The translations under genes and the position numbers were made by a program. Below are positions 19,126 to 26,072 of a DNA stretch of 64,000 bases, piece after piece (position 1 is the stretch's first letter; each line of letters opens with the position of its first letter). The notes beneath the pieces were generated by a model. That model was not told the origin of the DNA and did not search any database. It worked only from the letters and a program-made list of their open reading frames with translations. This stretch comes from Aquipuribacter hungaricus. GTDB lineage: Bacteria; Actinomycetota; Actinomycetes; Actinomycetales; JBBAYJ01. The stretch lies in NCBI RefSeq assembly GCF_042663885.1, contig NZ_JBHSXV010000001.1. One strand, 5' to 3'.

Positions 19126-20949
19126 ATGTGCGGCATCTGCGGTGAGATCACCTTCGACGGCACCCGGGCGGACGTGGCCGCCGTGGACCGGATGACGGAC
19201 GTCATGTCCCCCCGGGGCCCCGACGGGTCCGGCGTCTGGTCGCAGGGGCCGGTCGCGTTCGGCCACCGGCGCCTGAAGATCGTCGACCTGTCCGAGTGCG
19301 GCGCCCAGCCCATGGTCGACAACGAGCTCGGCCTCACCGTCGTGTTCAACGGCATGGTCTACAACTACCGCGAGCTGCGCGCCGAGCTCGAGGCGCTGGG
19401 CCACCGGTTCTTCTCCACCTCCGACACCGAGGTCGTCATGCGCGGGTACGCGCAGTGGGGCCTGTCCTGGGTCGACCGGCTGCTCGGCATGTTCGCCTGC
19501 GTCATCAGCGAGCGGGACACCGGGCGCACCGTGATGGCCCGCGACCGGCTCGGGATCAAGCCGCTGTACGTCTCCACCGGCACGGGCGGCGGGTCGACCG
19601 GCGCCCGCCGGGTCCGTTTCGCCTCGACCGTCCCGGCGCTGCTGGCCGGCGGCGACGTCGACACGAGCATCGACCCGGTCGCGCTGCACCACTACCTGTC
19701 CTGGCACGCCGTGGTCCCCGCCCCTCTGACCATCCTGCGCGGGGTGCGGAAGCTCCCGCCGGCGACCGTCCGGGTCTACGAGCGGGACGGCACGTCGACC
19801 GACACCCGGTACTGGTCCCCGTCGTACGAGCGCGACGAGTCCGACGCCGGGATGTCCTTCGAGGACTGGACCGACGCGACGCTGGAGGCCGTCCGCACCG
19901 CCGTCCGCCGCCGGATGGTCGCCGACGTCCCGGTCGGGGTGCTGCTGTCCGGCGGGGTCGACTCCAGCCTGGTGGTCGGCCTGCTCGCCGAGCAGGGGCA
20001 GACGGGGCTGGCGACGTTCAGCATCGGCTTCGACGCCGTCGCCGGCCGCGAGGGCGACGAGTTCGTCTACTCCGACGTCGTCGCCGAGCGCTTCGGCACC
20101 GACCACCACCGCATCCGGGTCGGCTCCGACGAGCTCGTCGGCTCCCTCGAGCACGCCGTCGCGGCGATGAGCGAGCCGATGGTCAGCCACGACGTCGTCG
20201 CCTTCGACCTGCTGAGCCGCGAGGTGTCCAAGCACATCAAGGTCGTGCAGTCCGGCCAGGGCGCCGACGAGGTGTTCGCCGGCTACCACTGGTACCCGCC
20301 GCTGGACGGCCTGCGCGTGGAGGACGCGCCCGACGCGTACGCCCGGGCGTTCTTCGACCGCGACCACGCCGAGATGGGCCGCGTCGTCGCCCCCGACGTC
20401 TACGCCGCGATGTCCGCCGTGGACCCGGCCGGCCCGTCGTACGCCTTCGTCCGCGACCACCTCACGCAGGGCCGCGCGGCCACCGCGGTCGACGCCGCGC
20501 TCCGCCTGGACACCGAGGTCATGCTCGTCGACGACCCGGTCAAGCGGGTGGACAACATGACGATGGCGTGGGGCCTGGAGGCCCGGGTCCCGTTCCTCGA
20601 CCACGAGCTCGTCGAGCTCGCCGCCCGGTGCCCCGCCGAGCACAAGCTCGCCGACGGCGGCAAGGGCGTCCTCAAGGCCGCCGCCCGCCGGGTCGTCCCC
20701 GCCGAGGTCATCGACCGGCCGAAGGGCTACTTCCCGGTGCCGGCGATCACCCACCTCGAGGGGAAGGTCCTCGACGTGGTCCGCGACGCGCTCCACGCCC
20801 CCGCCGCCCGGCAGCGCGGGCTGTTCGCCGACGGCTACGTCGACGGCCTGCTCGCGGACCCCAACTCCGGCCTGACCCCGCTGCGGGGCAACAAGCTGTG
20901 GCAGCTCGGGCTGCTGGAGTGGTGGCTGCAGTCCCACGAGGTGGGGTGA
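19126..20949 (+). CDS. asnO: N-acetylglutaminylglutamine amidotransferase (asparagine-synthase-related)
   Basis: A 607-residue class II amidotransferase of the NAGGN osmolyte pathway, making the amide of N-acetylglutaminylglutamine. Cys2 begins the glutaminase domain (MCGICGEITFDG), with RGPDGSG (about 30) and FNGMVYNYRELR (about 73). The synthetase domain has the ATP motif VLLSGGVDSSLVVG (about 273-286) and the late MTMAWGLEARVPFLDHELVELA block. The next two genes are the acetyltransferase/ATP-grasp synthetase and the M42 peptidase that accompany it in other bacteria, which separates it from ordinary AsnB. An AGG-rich ribosome-binding site (19114-19124) precedes the ATG. Confidence 0.88.
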   Translation: MCGICGEITFDGTRADVAAVDRMTDVMSPRGPDGSGVWSQGPVAFGHRRLKIVDLSECGAQPMVDNELGLTVVFNGMVYNYRELRAELEALGHRFFSTSDTEVVMRGYAQWGLSWVDRLLGMFACVISERDTGRTVMARDRLGIKPLYVSTGTGGGSTGARRVRFASTVPALLAGGDVDTSIDPVALHHYLSWHAVVPAPLTILRGVRKLPPATVRVYERDGTSTDTRYWSPSYERDESDAGMSFEDWTDATLEAVRTAVRRRMVADVPVGVLLSGGVDSSLVVGLLAEQGQTGLATFSIGFDAVAGREGDEFVYSDVVAERFGTDHHRIRVGSDELVGSLEHAVAAMSEPMVSHDVVAFDLLSREVSKHIKVVQSGQGADEVFAGYHWYPPLDGLRVEDAPDAYARAFFDRDHAEMGRVVAPDVYAAMSAVDPAGPSYAFVRDHLTQGRAATAVDAALRLDTEVMLVDDPVKRVDNMTMAWGLEARVPFLDHELVELAARCPAEHKLADGGKGVLKAAARRVVPAEVIDRPKGYFPVPAITHLEGKVLDVVRDALHAPAARQRGLFADGYVDGLLADPNSGLTPLRGNKLWQLGLLEWWLQSHEVG

Positions 20950-20953
20950 GCCG

Positions 20954-22708
20954 GTGACCGCGCACCGGAGCCGTCCGCGGGTGGCGGGCCTGCGGGGCCG
21001 CCCGTCCATCACGTCCGAGCCGTGGCGGGCCGTCCCCGAGCACCTGCGCCAGGGCATGTCCGACGACGTGGTCGTCGACATGGGCTGGGGCCGGCTGGTG
21101 TTCGGCCAGACCTTCACCGCCCACACCGGCATCCTCGACGTGCTGCGGGCGGAGGGGTCGGGGCAGCGCGACATCTGCATCTACCCGCCCGACCCGCAGG
21201 TCCTCGTCGGCCTGGCGCCCAGCGAGCTGTTCGTCGACCCCAGCTACACGCTGCGCCTGCCGCTGCACCGCTACCGCCGCCAGACCACGCCGCCGCGCGG
21301 GCTGCTCGTGCGGACCGTGGGCGCGCGCGACGACCTGGTCGAGGCCAACCGGATCTGCGCGAGCGTCGGCATGGTCACCGGCGACGTCGACACGCTGTGG
21401 GCCAACCAGCGCACCCGGACGTTCACCTACCTCGTCGCCCAGGACACGACCACCGGTCAGGTCGTCGGCACGGTGACCGGCGTGGACCACGTCCTGGCGT
21501 TCGGCGACCCCGAGGGCGGGAGCAGCCTGTGGGCGCTGGCCGTGGACCCGCAGTCCCGCCAGCCCGGCGTCGGGGAGGCGCTCACCCGCACCCTGGCCCA
21601 GCGCTACCAGGCGCGGGGGCGGTCGTGGATGGACCTGTCGGTGCTCGCGGGCAACACCTCGGCGATGGCGCTGTACGAGAAGCTCGGCTTCGTCCGCACC
21701 GGCACGGTGTGCGTCAAGCGCAAGAACCCCATCAACGAGCCGCTGTTCGCGCCGCGCCCAGCCCGCCTGGACGACCTCAACCCGTACGCCCGGATCATCG
21801 CGGAGGAGGCACTGCGCCGCGGGGTGCACGTGGAGGTGACGGACGGCCGCTGGGGCGAGATGCGCCTCACCCACGGCGGCCGGACCGTGCTCACCCGGGA
21901 GTCGTTGTCGGAGCTCACCAGCGCCGTGGCGATGAGCCGCTGCGACGACAAGCGCGTCACCCGCCGCCTGCTCGCCGGTGCGGGAGTGCCCGTGGCGCGC
22001 GGCCACGAGGTGGTCGACGGGGTCGTGGGCGAGGCCGAGGAGGCGTTCATGGCGTCCGTCGGCGAGGTGGTCGTCAAGCCCGCCCGGGGCGAGCAGGGCC
22101 GCGGCATCACGGTCGGGGTGAGCGAGCCCGGCGCGCTGCGCACGGCGGTCGCCGCGGCGTACCACCACTGCCCGGACGTGCTGCTGGAGGAGCGGGTGGC
22201 CGGCGACGACGTCCGCGTCCTCGTCATCGACGAGCAGGTGGTGGCCGCCGCGGTCCGGCGGCCCGCGACGGTGGTCGGCAACGGCCGCGACGACATCGCC
22301 GCCCTGGTGCGGGCCCAGTCCCGGCGGCGCGAGCGCGCCACCCGCGGCGAGTCGACCATCCCGCTGGACGGGGTGACGGAGTCCGTCGTCCGCGGTGCCG
22401 GGCACGAGCTCACCGACGTGCTGCCCCGCGGCACCGCGCTGCAGGTCCGGCTCACGGCCAACCTGCACACCGGCGGCACCATCGAGGACTGCACCGAGCA
22501 GCTGTCCCTGCCGCTGCGGGAGGCCGCCGTGCGGGCGGCCCGGACGATCGGCATCCCCGTGACGGGCATCGACTTCATGGTCCCCGACGTCGGCGGCGAC
22601 GAGTTCGTCTTCGTCGAGGCCAACGAGCGCCCGGGCCTGGCCAACCACGAGCCGCGGCCGACCGCGGCCCGGTTCGTCGACCTGCTGTTCCCCGGGACCG
22701 CCCGCTGA
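20954..22708 (+). CDS. ngg: N-acetylglutaminylglutamine synthetase (GNAT plus ATP-grasp fusion)
   Basis: A 584-residue fusion beginning with GTG 4 nt after the amidotransferase stop. Residues about 115-265 are a GNAT domain (SSLWALAVDPQSRQPGVGEALTRTLAQRY; LSVLAGNTSAMALYEKLGFVRTG). Residues about 290-584 are a cyanophycin-synthetase-like ATP-grasp ligase (SRCDDKRVTRRLLAGAGVPVARG; EVVVKPARGEQGRGITVGV; GIPVTGIDFMVPD; EFVFVEANERPGLANHEP). The first domain should acetylate glutamine and the second join two glutamines with ATP. This architecture, next to asnO and an M42 peptidase, is specific to the NAGGN system. Cytoplasmic. Confidence 0.9.
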   Translation: MTAHRSRPRVAGLRGRPSITSEPWRAVPEHLRQGMSDDVVVDMGWGRLVFGQTFTAHTGILDVLRAEGSGQRDICIYPPDPQVLVGLAPSELFVDPSYTLRLPLHRYRRQTTPPRGLLVRTVGARDDLVEANRICASVGMVTGDVDTLWANQRTRTFTYLVAQDTTTGQVVGTVTGVDHVLAFGDPEGGSSLWALAVDPQSRQPGVGEALTRTLAQRYQARGRSWMDLSVLAGNTSAMALYEKLGFVRTGTVCVKRKNPINEPLFAPRPARLDDLNPYARIIAEEALRRGVHVEVTDGRWGEMRLTHGGRTVLTRESLSELTSAVAMSRCDDKRVTRRLLAGAGVPVARGHEVVDGVVGEAEEAFMASVGEVVVKPARGEQGRGITVGVSEPGALRTAVAAAYHHCPDVLLEERVAGDDVRVLVIDEQVVAAAVRRPATVVGNGRDDIAALVRAQSRRRERATRGESTIPLDGVTESVVRGAGHELTDVLPRGTALQVRLTANLHTGGTIEDCTEQLSLPLREAAVRAARTIGIPVTGIDFMVPDVGGDEFVFVEANERPGLANHEPRPTAARFVDLLFPGTAR

Positions 22709-22751
22709 CGGAGGGGGCAGGGGCGCCCGGGGGGTCTGCCACGATGCCGGG

Positions 22752-23969
22752 GTGACCGCTCCGACCGGCGCCCCCGCCGCCCCCGTCCGTCTGCCCATCG
22801 ACGCCGACTTCCTCCGCGACACCCTGCTGGAGCTGCTCGTCATCCCCAGCCCGTCCGGGCGCACCGACGCCGTCATGCAGCACGTCGGCGAGCTGCTGTC
22901 GGCCACGGGCGTCGACCTCGACCTCACCCGCCGCGGCGTGCTCCGCGCGACCGTCCCGGGCGTGCGCGGCGACGTCAACCGCGCCGTCGTCGTCCACGCC
23001 GACACGATCGGGACGATGGTCAAGCGGCTCAAGGAGAACGGCCGGCTCGAGGTCGTCCAGGTGGGCACCCACTCCGCGCGCTTCGCCGAGGGCGCCCACG
23101 TCACGGTCCTCACCGACGACCCCGAGCGCACGTACACCGGCACGGTGCTGCCGCTGAAGTCGTCCGGGCACACCTTCGGCGACGAGGTCGACACCCAGGG
23201 CGTCGGGTGGCACCTCGTCGAGGTGCGGGTCGACGCGCCCGTCTCCGACGTCGCCGGGCTGCTCGCCCTCGGCATCCAGGTCGGGGACTTCGTCGCCATC
23301 GACGCCGCCCCGCAGATCACCCCGCTCGGCTACGTGAAGTCCCGGCACCTCGACGACAAGGCCGGCCTCGCCGCGTGCCTGGCGGCGTTCAAGGCGCTCG
23401 TGGAGTCCGGCATCACGCCGCCGGTCACCGCGCGGCTGCTCGTCACCATCGGCGAGGAGGTCGGTCACGGCGCCACCCACGGCTTCGACGACGGCACCGC
23501 CGAGATCGTCGCGGTCGACAACGGCGTCGTCGCCCCCGGGCAGCAGTCGCTGGAGGAGGCGGTCAACGTCGGGATGATGGACTCGACCGGCCCGCACGAC
23601 TTCCACCTCACCCGCCGGCTGCTCGCGCTGGCCGCCGAGCACGACGTGCCCGCCGTGCGCGACGTGTACCGGGTCTACCGCTCCGACGCCGCGCCCGCCG
23701 TCGAGTCCGGCGTCGAGGCCCGCACCGCGCTGCTCGGCTTCGGCGTGGACTCCTCCCACGGGCACGAGCGCACCCACCTGGACGGCCTGCTCCACCTGGC
23801 CGAGCTGCTCGCGCTGTACCTGCAGACCGACCTGACGTTCCGCGACTGGGACGCCCACCGCAGCGGCCCGCTCGTGGAGTTCCCGTCCACGACCGTGCAG
23901 CCCACCCCCGTCGAGCCGACCGACGTCGACCGGCGGGCCGAGGGCGACCGGCGCGCGGGGCAGGCCTGA
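22752..23969 (+). CDS. M42-family metallopeptidase of the NAGGN system
   Basis: A 405-residue M42/M20-type metallopeptidase. Metal ligands are visible as VVHADTIG (about 76-83), RHLDDKAGLA (about 198-207, bridging Asp), TIGEEVGHGATHG (about 234-246, catalytic and metal Glu), AVDNGV and the late SSHGHERTH. It is the third member of the conserved osmolyte trio; its likely role is breakdown or trimming of the dipeptide, which is an inference from neighbourhood. Starts with GTG 43 nt after the synthetase. A 12-bp hairpin follows its stop. Confidence 0.86.
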   Translation: MTAPTGAPAAPVRLPIDADFLRDTLLELLVIPSPSGRTDAVMQHVGELLSATGVDLDLTRRGVLRATVPGVRGDVNRAVVVHADTIGTMVKRLKENGRLEVVQVGTHSARFAEGAHVTVLTDDPERTYTGTVLPLKSSGHTFGDEVDTQGVGWHLVEVRVDAPVSDVAGLLALGIQVGDFVAIDAAPQITPLGYVKSRHLDDKAGLAACLAAFKALVESGITPPVTARLLVTIGEEVGHGATHGFDDGTAEIVAVDNGVVAPGQQSLEEAVNVGMMDSTGPHDFHLTRRLLALAAEHDVPAVRDVYRVYRSDAAPAVESGVEARTALLGFGVDSSHGHERTHLDGLLHLAELLALYLQTDLTFRDWDAHRSGPLVEFPSTTVQPTPVEPTDVDRRAEGDRRAGQA

Positions 23970-23979
23970 CGGACGGCGC

Positions 23980-24007
23980 ACCCGGCAGCCCTGGCGGGCT
24001 GCCGGGT
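23980..24007. terminator. Bidirectional hairpin terminator
   Basis: ACCCGGCAGCCC (23980-23991), loop TGGC, GGGCTGCCGGGT (23996-24007): a perfect 12-bp stem between the convergent NAGGN and his gene groups. Its last base is the first base of the PH-domain gene's stop codon. No T tract. Confidence 0.7.
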
Positions 24008-24474
24008 CAGGACGCCTGGCGGGGGCCGGCCTCGCGGGCGTGCAGCTCGACGAGGGTGGCCAGGCGGACGGCGTCCTGGGCGGCCCGGTCGCCGTCGGCG
24101 GACTGGATGCCCATCGTCTGCAGGGACGTCCCGTCGGACAGGTTGAGCCGCCCCCACGTGGAGTCCCGGCCGAACCGGACGTCGACGACCTGCGCCCACT
24201 CCAGCCGCCGGGTGCTGGCGACGTTGCGGACGACGACACCGGTCTCGGACGGCACGACCTCCACGCTGGCGAGCCGGTGCAGCAGCCACACCCCGCCGAC
24301 CCCGAGCAGCGAGAAGCCGACGCGGTCCAGCGGCCCCATGCCGGGGACCTCGGCGGGCACGCCCGTGGCGATGGCCAGCATGAGCAGCGCCCAGGCGACC
24401 GCCACCACGTAGGCGACGGTCCGCCCGGCACGGGGACGGATCGGGCGGTGCAGCGAGGCCCGGTCGACGCTCAC
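24007..24474 (-). CDS. PH-domain-containing membrane protein downstream of hisG
   Basis: A 155-residue protein with two transmembrane helices (about 18-38 and 51-66) followed by a bacterial PH-like domain (VEVVPSETGVVVRNVASTRRLEWAQVVDVRFGRDSTWGRLNLSDGTSL). It starts 10 nt after hisG on the same strand. A PH-domain gene at this place next to hisG is common in actinobacteria, but no link to histidine synthesis is known. The GTG start is chosen by spacing. Confidence 0.8.
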   Translation of the reverse strand: MSVDRASLHRPIRPRAGRTVAYVVAVAWALLMLAIATGVPAEVPGMGPLDRVGFSLLGVGGVWLLHRLASVEVVPSETGVVVRNVASTRRLEWAQVVDVRFGRDSTWGRLNLSDGTSLQTMGIQSADGDRAAQDAVRLATLVELHAREAGPRQAS

Positions 24475-24484
24475 CGCGCGGTGC

Positions 24485-25348
24485 TCACAGCCGGCACGCG
24501 TGGATCTCGGTGACGAGGATGGCGCGGGCGCCGACCTCCCACAGCTCGTCCATGACGGCGTTGGTGTCCGCGCGCGGCACCATCGCGCGGACCGCGGACC
24601 AGCCGGAGTCGTGCAGCGGCGACACCGTCGGCGACTCCAGCCCCGGCGTGACGGCGGCGGCGGCCTCGACGTGCTCGTTGCGGACGTCGTAGTCGATGAG
24701 GACGTAGCGGCGGGCGGTCATCACCCCGGTGAGCCGGCGCGCGAGCACGTCGACGCCAGGGTGCGGGTCGCGGTCGGCGGGCACGACGAGGACGGCCTCG
24801 GACTCCAGCAGCGGCTCGCCGAAGACCTGCAGCCCGGCCTGCCGCAGCGTGGTGCCGGTCTCCACGACGTCGGCGATGACGTCGGCGATGCCGAGCTGCA
24901 CCGCGGACTCCACCGCCCCGTCCAGCCCGACCACCGTGGCGTCGACGCCGCGCTCGTCCAGCCAGGCGCGGACCAGGCCCGGGTAGGCCGCGGCGACCCG
25001 GGTGCCGCCGAGGGCGTCGGTGCTGGCCACGCCGCCGTCGACCGGGGCGGCGAAGCGGAACGTCGAGCGGGCGAAGCCGAGCGGCAGCAGCTCCCGGGCC
25101 GGCGCGCCGGAGTCGATGAGCAGGTCGCGGCCGGTGATGCCCACGTCGAGCGTGCCGGAGCCGACGTACACGGCGATGTCGCGGGGGCGCAGGAAGAACA
25201 GCTCGACGTCGTTGTCGGCGTCCACCAGGCGCAGCTGCTTGGGGTCTCGCCGGCGCCGGTAGCCGGACTCGGCGAGGATCTCGTGGGCCGCCTCGGACAG
25301 CGCGCCCTTGTTGGGCACGGCGACGCGCAGCATCGGACGGTCGGGCAT
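24485..25348 (-). CDS. hisG: ATP phosphoribosyltransferase, long form
   Basis: A 287-residue HisG catalysing the first step of histidine synthesis, ATP plus PRPP. The N-terminal LRVAVPNKGALSEAAHEILAESGY, IAVYVGSGTLDVGITGRDLL and the PRPP-binding DVIADVVETGTTLRQAGL (about 165-182) are standard. The C-terminal extension to 287 residues is the allosteric domain of the long, histidine-inhibited form, so no HisZ partner is needed. Its ATG overlaps the hisE stop by one base (TGATG). Confidence 0.95.
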   Translation of the reverse strand: MPDRPMLRVAVPNKGALSEAAHEILAESGYRRRRDPKQLRLVDADNDVELFFLRPRDIAVYVGSGTLDVGITGRDLLIDSGAPARELLPLGFARSTFRFAAPVDGGVASTDALGGTRVAAAYPGLVRAWLDERGVDATVVGLDGAVESAVQLGIADVIADVVETGTTLRQAGLQVFGEPLLESEAVLVVPADRDPHPGVDVLARRLTGVMTARRYVLIDYDVRNEHVEAAAAVTPGLESPTVSPLHDSGWSAVRAMVPRADTNAVMDELWEVGARAILVTEIHACRL

Positions 25349-25611
25349 CAGAGGTACCTCTCCACGTCTGCCAGCGTGAGGCCCTTGGCGAGCATGAGCA
25401 CCTGCAGGTGGTACAGCAGCTGGCTGATCTCCTCGGCGGTGCGGGCGTCGCCCTCGTGCTCCGCGGCCATCCACACCTCGGCCGCCTCCTCGACGACCTT
25501 CTTGCCGATCGCGTGCACGCCGGCGTCGAGCGAGGCGACGGTGCGGGAGCCCTCGGGACGGGTCCGGGCCGTCTCGGTCAGCTCGGCGAACAGCGCGTCG
25601 AAGGTCTTCAC
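25348..25611 (-). CDS. hisE: Phosphoribosyl-ATP diphosphatase
   Basis: An 87-residue HisE, the second step of histidine synthesis. The diagnostic helix motif GKKVVEEAAEVWMAAEHEG (about 36-54) and the EEISQLLYHLQVLMLAKGLTLADVERYL tail are intact. It starts with GTG and is translationally coupled to hisG. TAGGCT (minus strand) lies 8 nt upstream. Confidence 0.95.
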   Translation of the reverse strand: MKTFDALFAELTETARTRPEGSRTVASLDAGVHAIGKKVVEEAAEVWMAAEHEGDARTAEEISQLLYHLQVLMLAKGLTLADVERYL

Positions 25612-25619
25612 GTGGGGTG

Positions 25620-25625
25620 AGCCTA
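25620..25625 (-). promoter_or_regulatory. -10 box of the hisE-hisG promoter (TAGGCT)
   Basis: TAGGCT on the minus strand, 8 nt from the hisE GTG. It shares the 42-nt spacer with the divergent oxidoreductase promoter. Confidence 0.5.
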
Positions 25626-25641
25626 GGCGAGCGGCCGGGCC

Positions 25642-25647
25642 TAGCCT
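25642..25647 (+). promoter_or_regulatory. -10 box of a leaderless promoter (TAGCCT)
   Basis: TAGCCT ends 6 nt before the GTG at 25654. This supports 25654 as the true start of the frameshifted oxidoreductase gene. Confidence 0.55.
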
Positions 25648-25653
25648 GAACAG

Positions 25654-26054
25654 GTGCCCACGCCCCCGATGCCCGACGACGTCGCCGCCCTGCTCGCCCG
25701 GCCGTCATGGCCACGCTGGCCGCCGACGGCCGGCCCGTGACCGTGGCGACCTGGTACCTCATCGAGGAGGACGGCACGATGCTGCTCGGCCTCGACGCCA
25801 CCCGCGCCCGCCTCACGCACCTGCAGCGGGACCCCCGCGTCTCGCTCACCGCGACCGCCGCCGACGACTGGTACACCCACGTCAGCGTCCAGGGCACCGT
25901 CGTGTCCGTCGAGCCCGACGAGGGGCTCAAGGACATCGACCGGCTCTCGCGGCACTACGGCGGCGGCGAGTACCCGAACCGCACGAGCCCGCGCGTGAGC
26001 GTCCACGTCCGGATCGAGCGCTGGCACGGCTGGGGCGCGGCCAAGCAGGACTGA
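25654..26054 (+). CDS. PPOX-class F420-dependent oxidoreductase, reading frame broken near its start
   Basis: The body of this split-barrel protein is read from 25707: MATLAADGRPVTVATWYLIEEDG, then LTHLQRDPRVSLTATA and DIDRLSRHYGG, a standard F420-dependent PPOX family pattern (pyridoxamine-oxidase-like, cytoplasmic). The expected N-terminus, MPDDVAALLARP, is coded upstream from the GTG at 25654 but in another frame that stops at 25738-25740. A leaderless -10 box points to 25654. Relatives usually read LARPNPAV where this reads LARP then VMATL after the shift. Either it is a sequence error or mutation, or only a shortened 115-residue protein is made from 25707. Confidence 0.75.
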
Positions 26055-26072
26055 GCGCCCTCGGCCGCTGCC

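Noticed and set aside
19126..20949. Ordinary asparagine synthetase B
   Set aside because: Motifs alone would allow it, but the adjacent GNAT/ATP-grasp fusion and M42 peptidase define the NAGGN system.
17029..21180. A 1383-codon minus-strand frame opposite eis and asnO
   Set aside because: Real, motif-bearing genes lie on the other strand; the frame has no domain.
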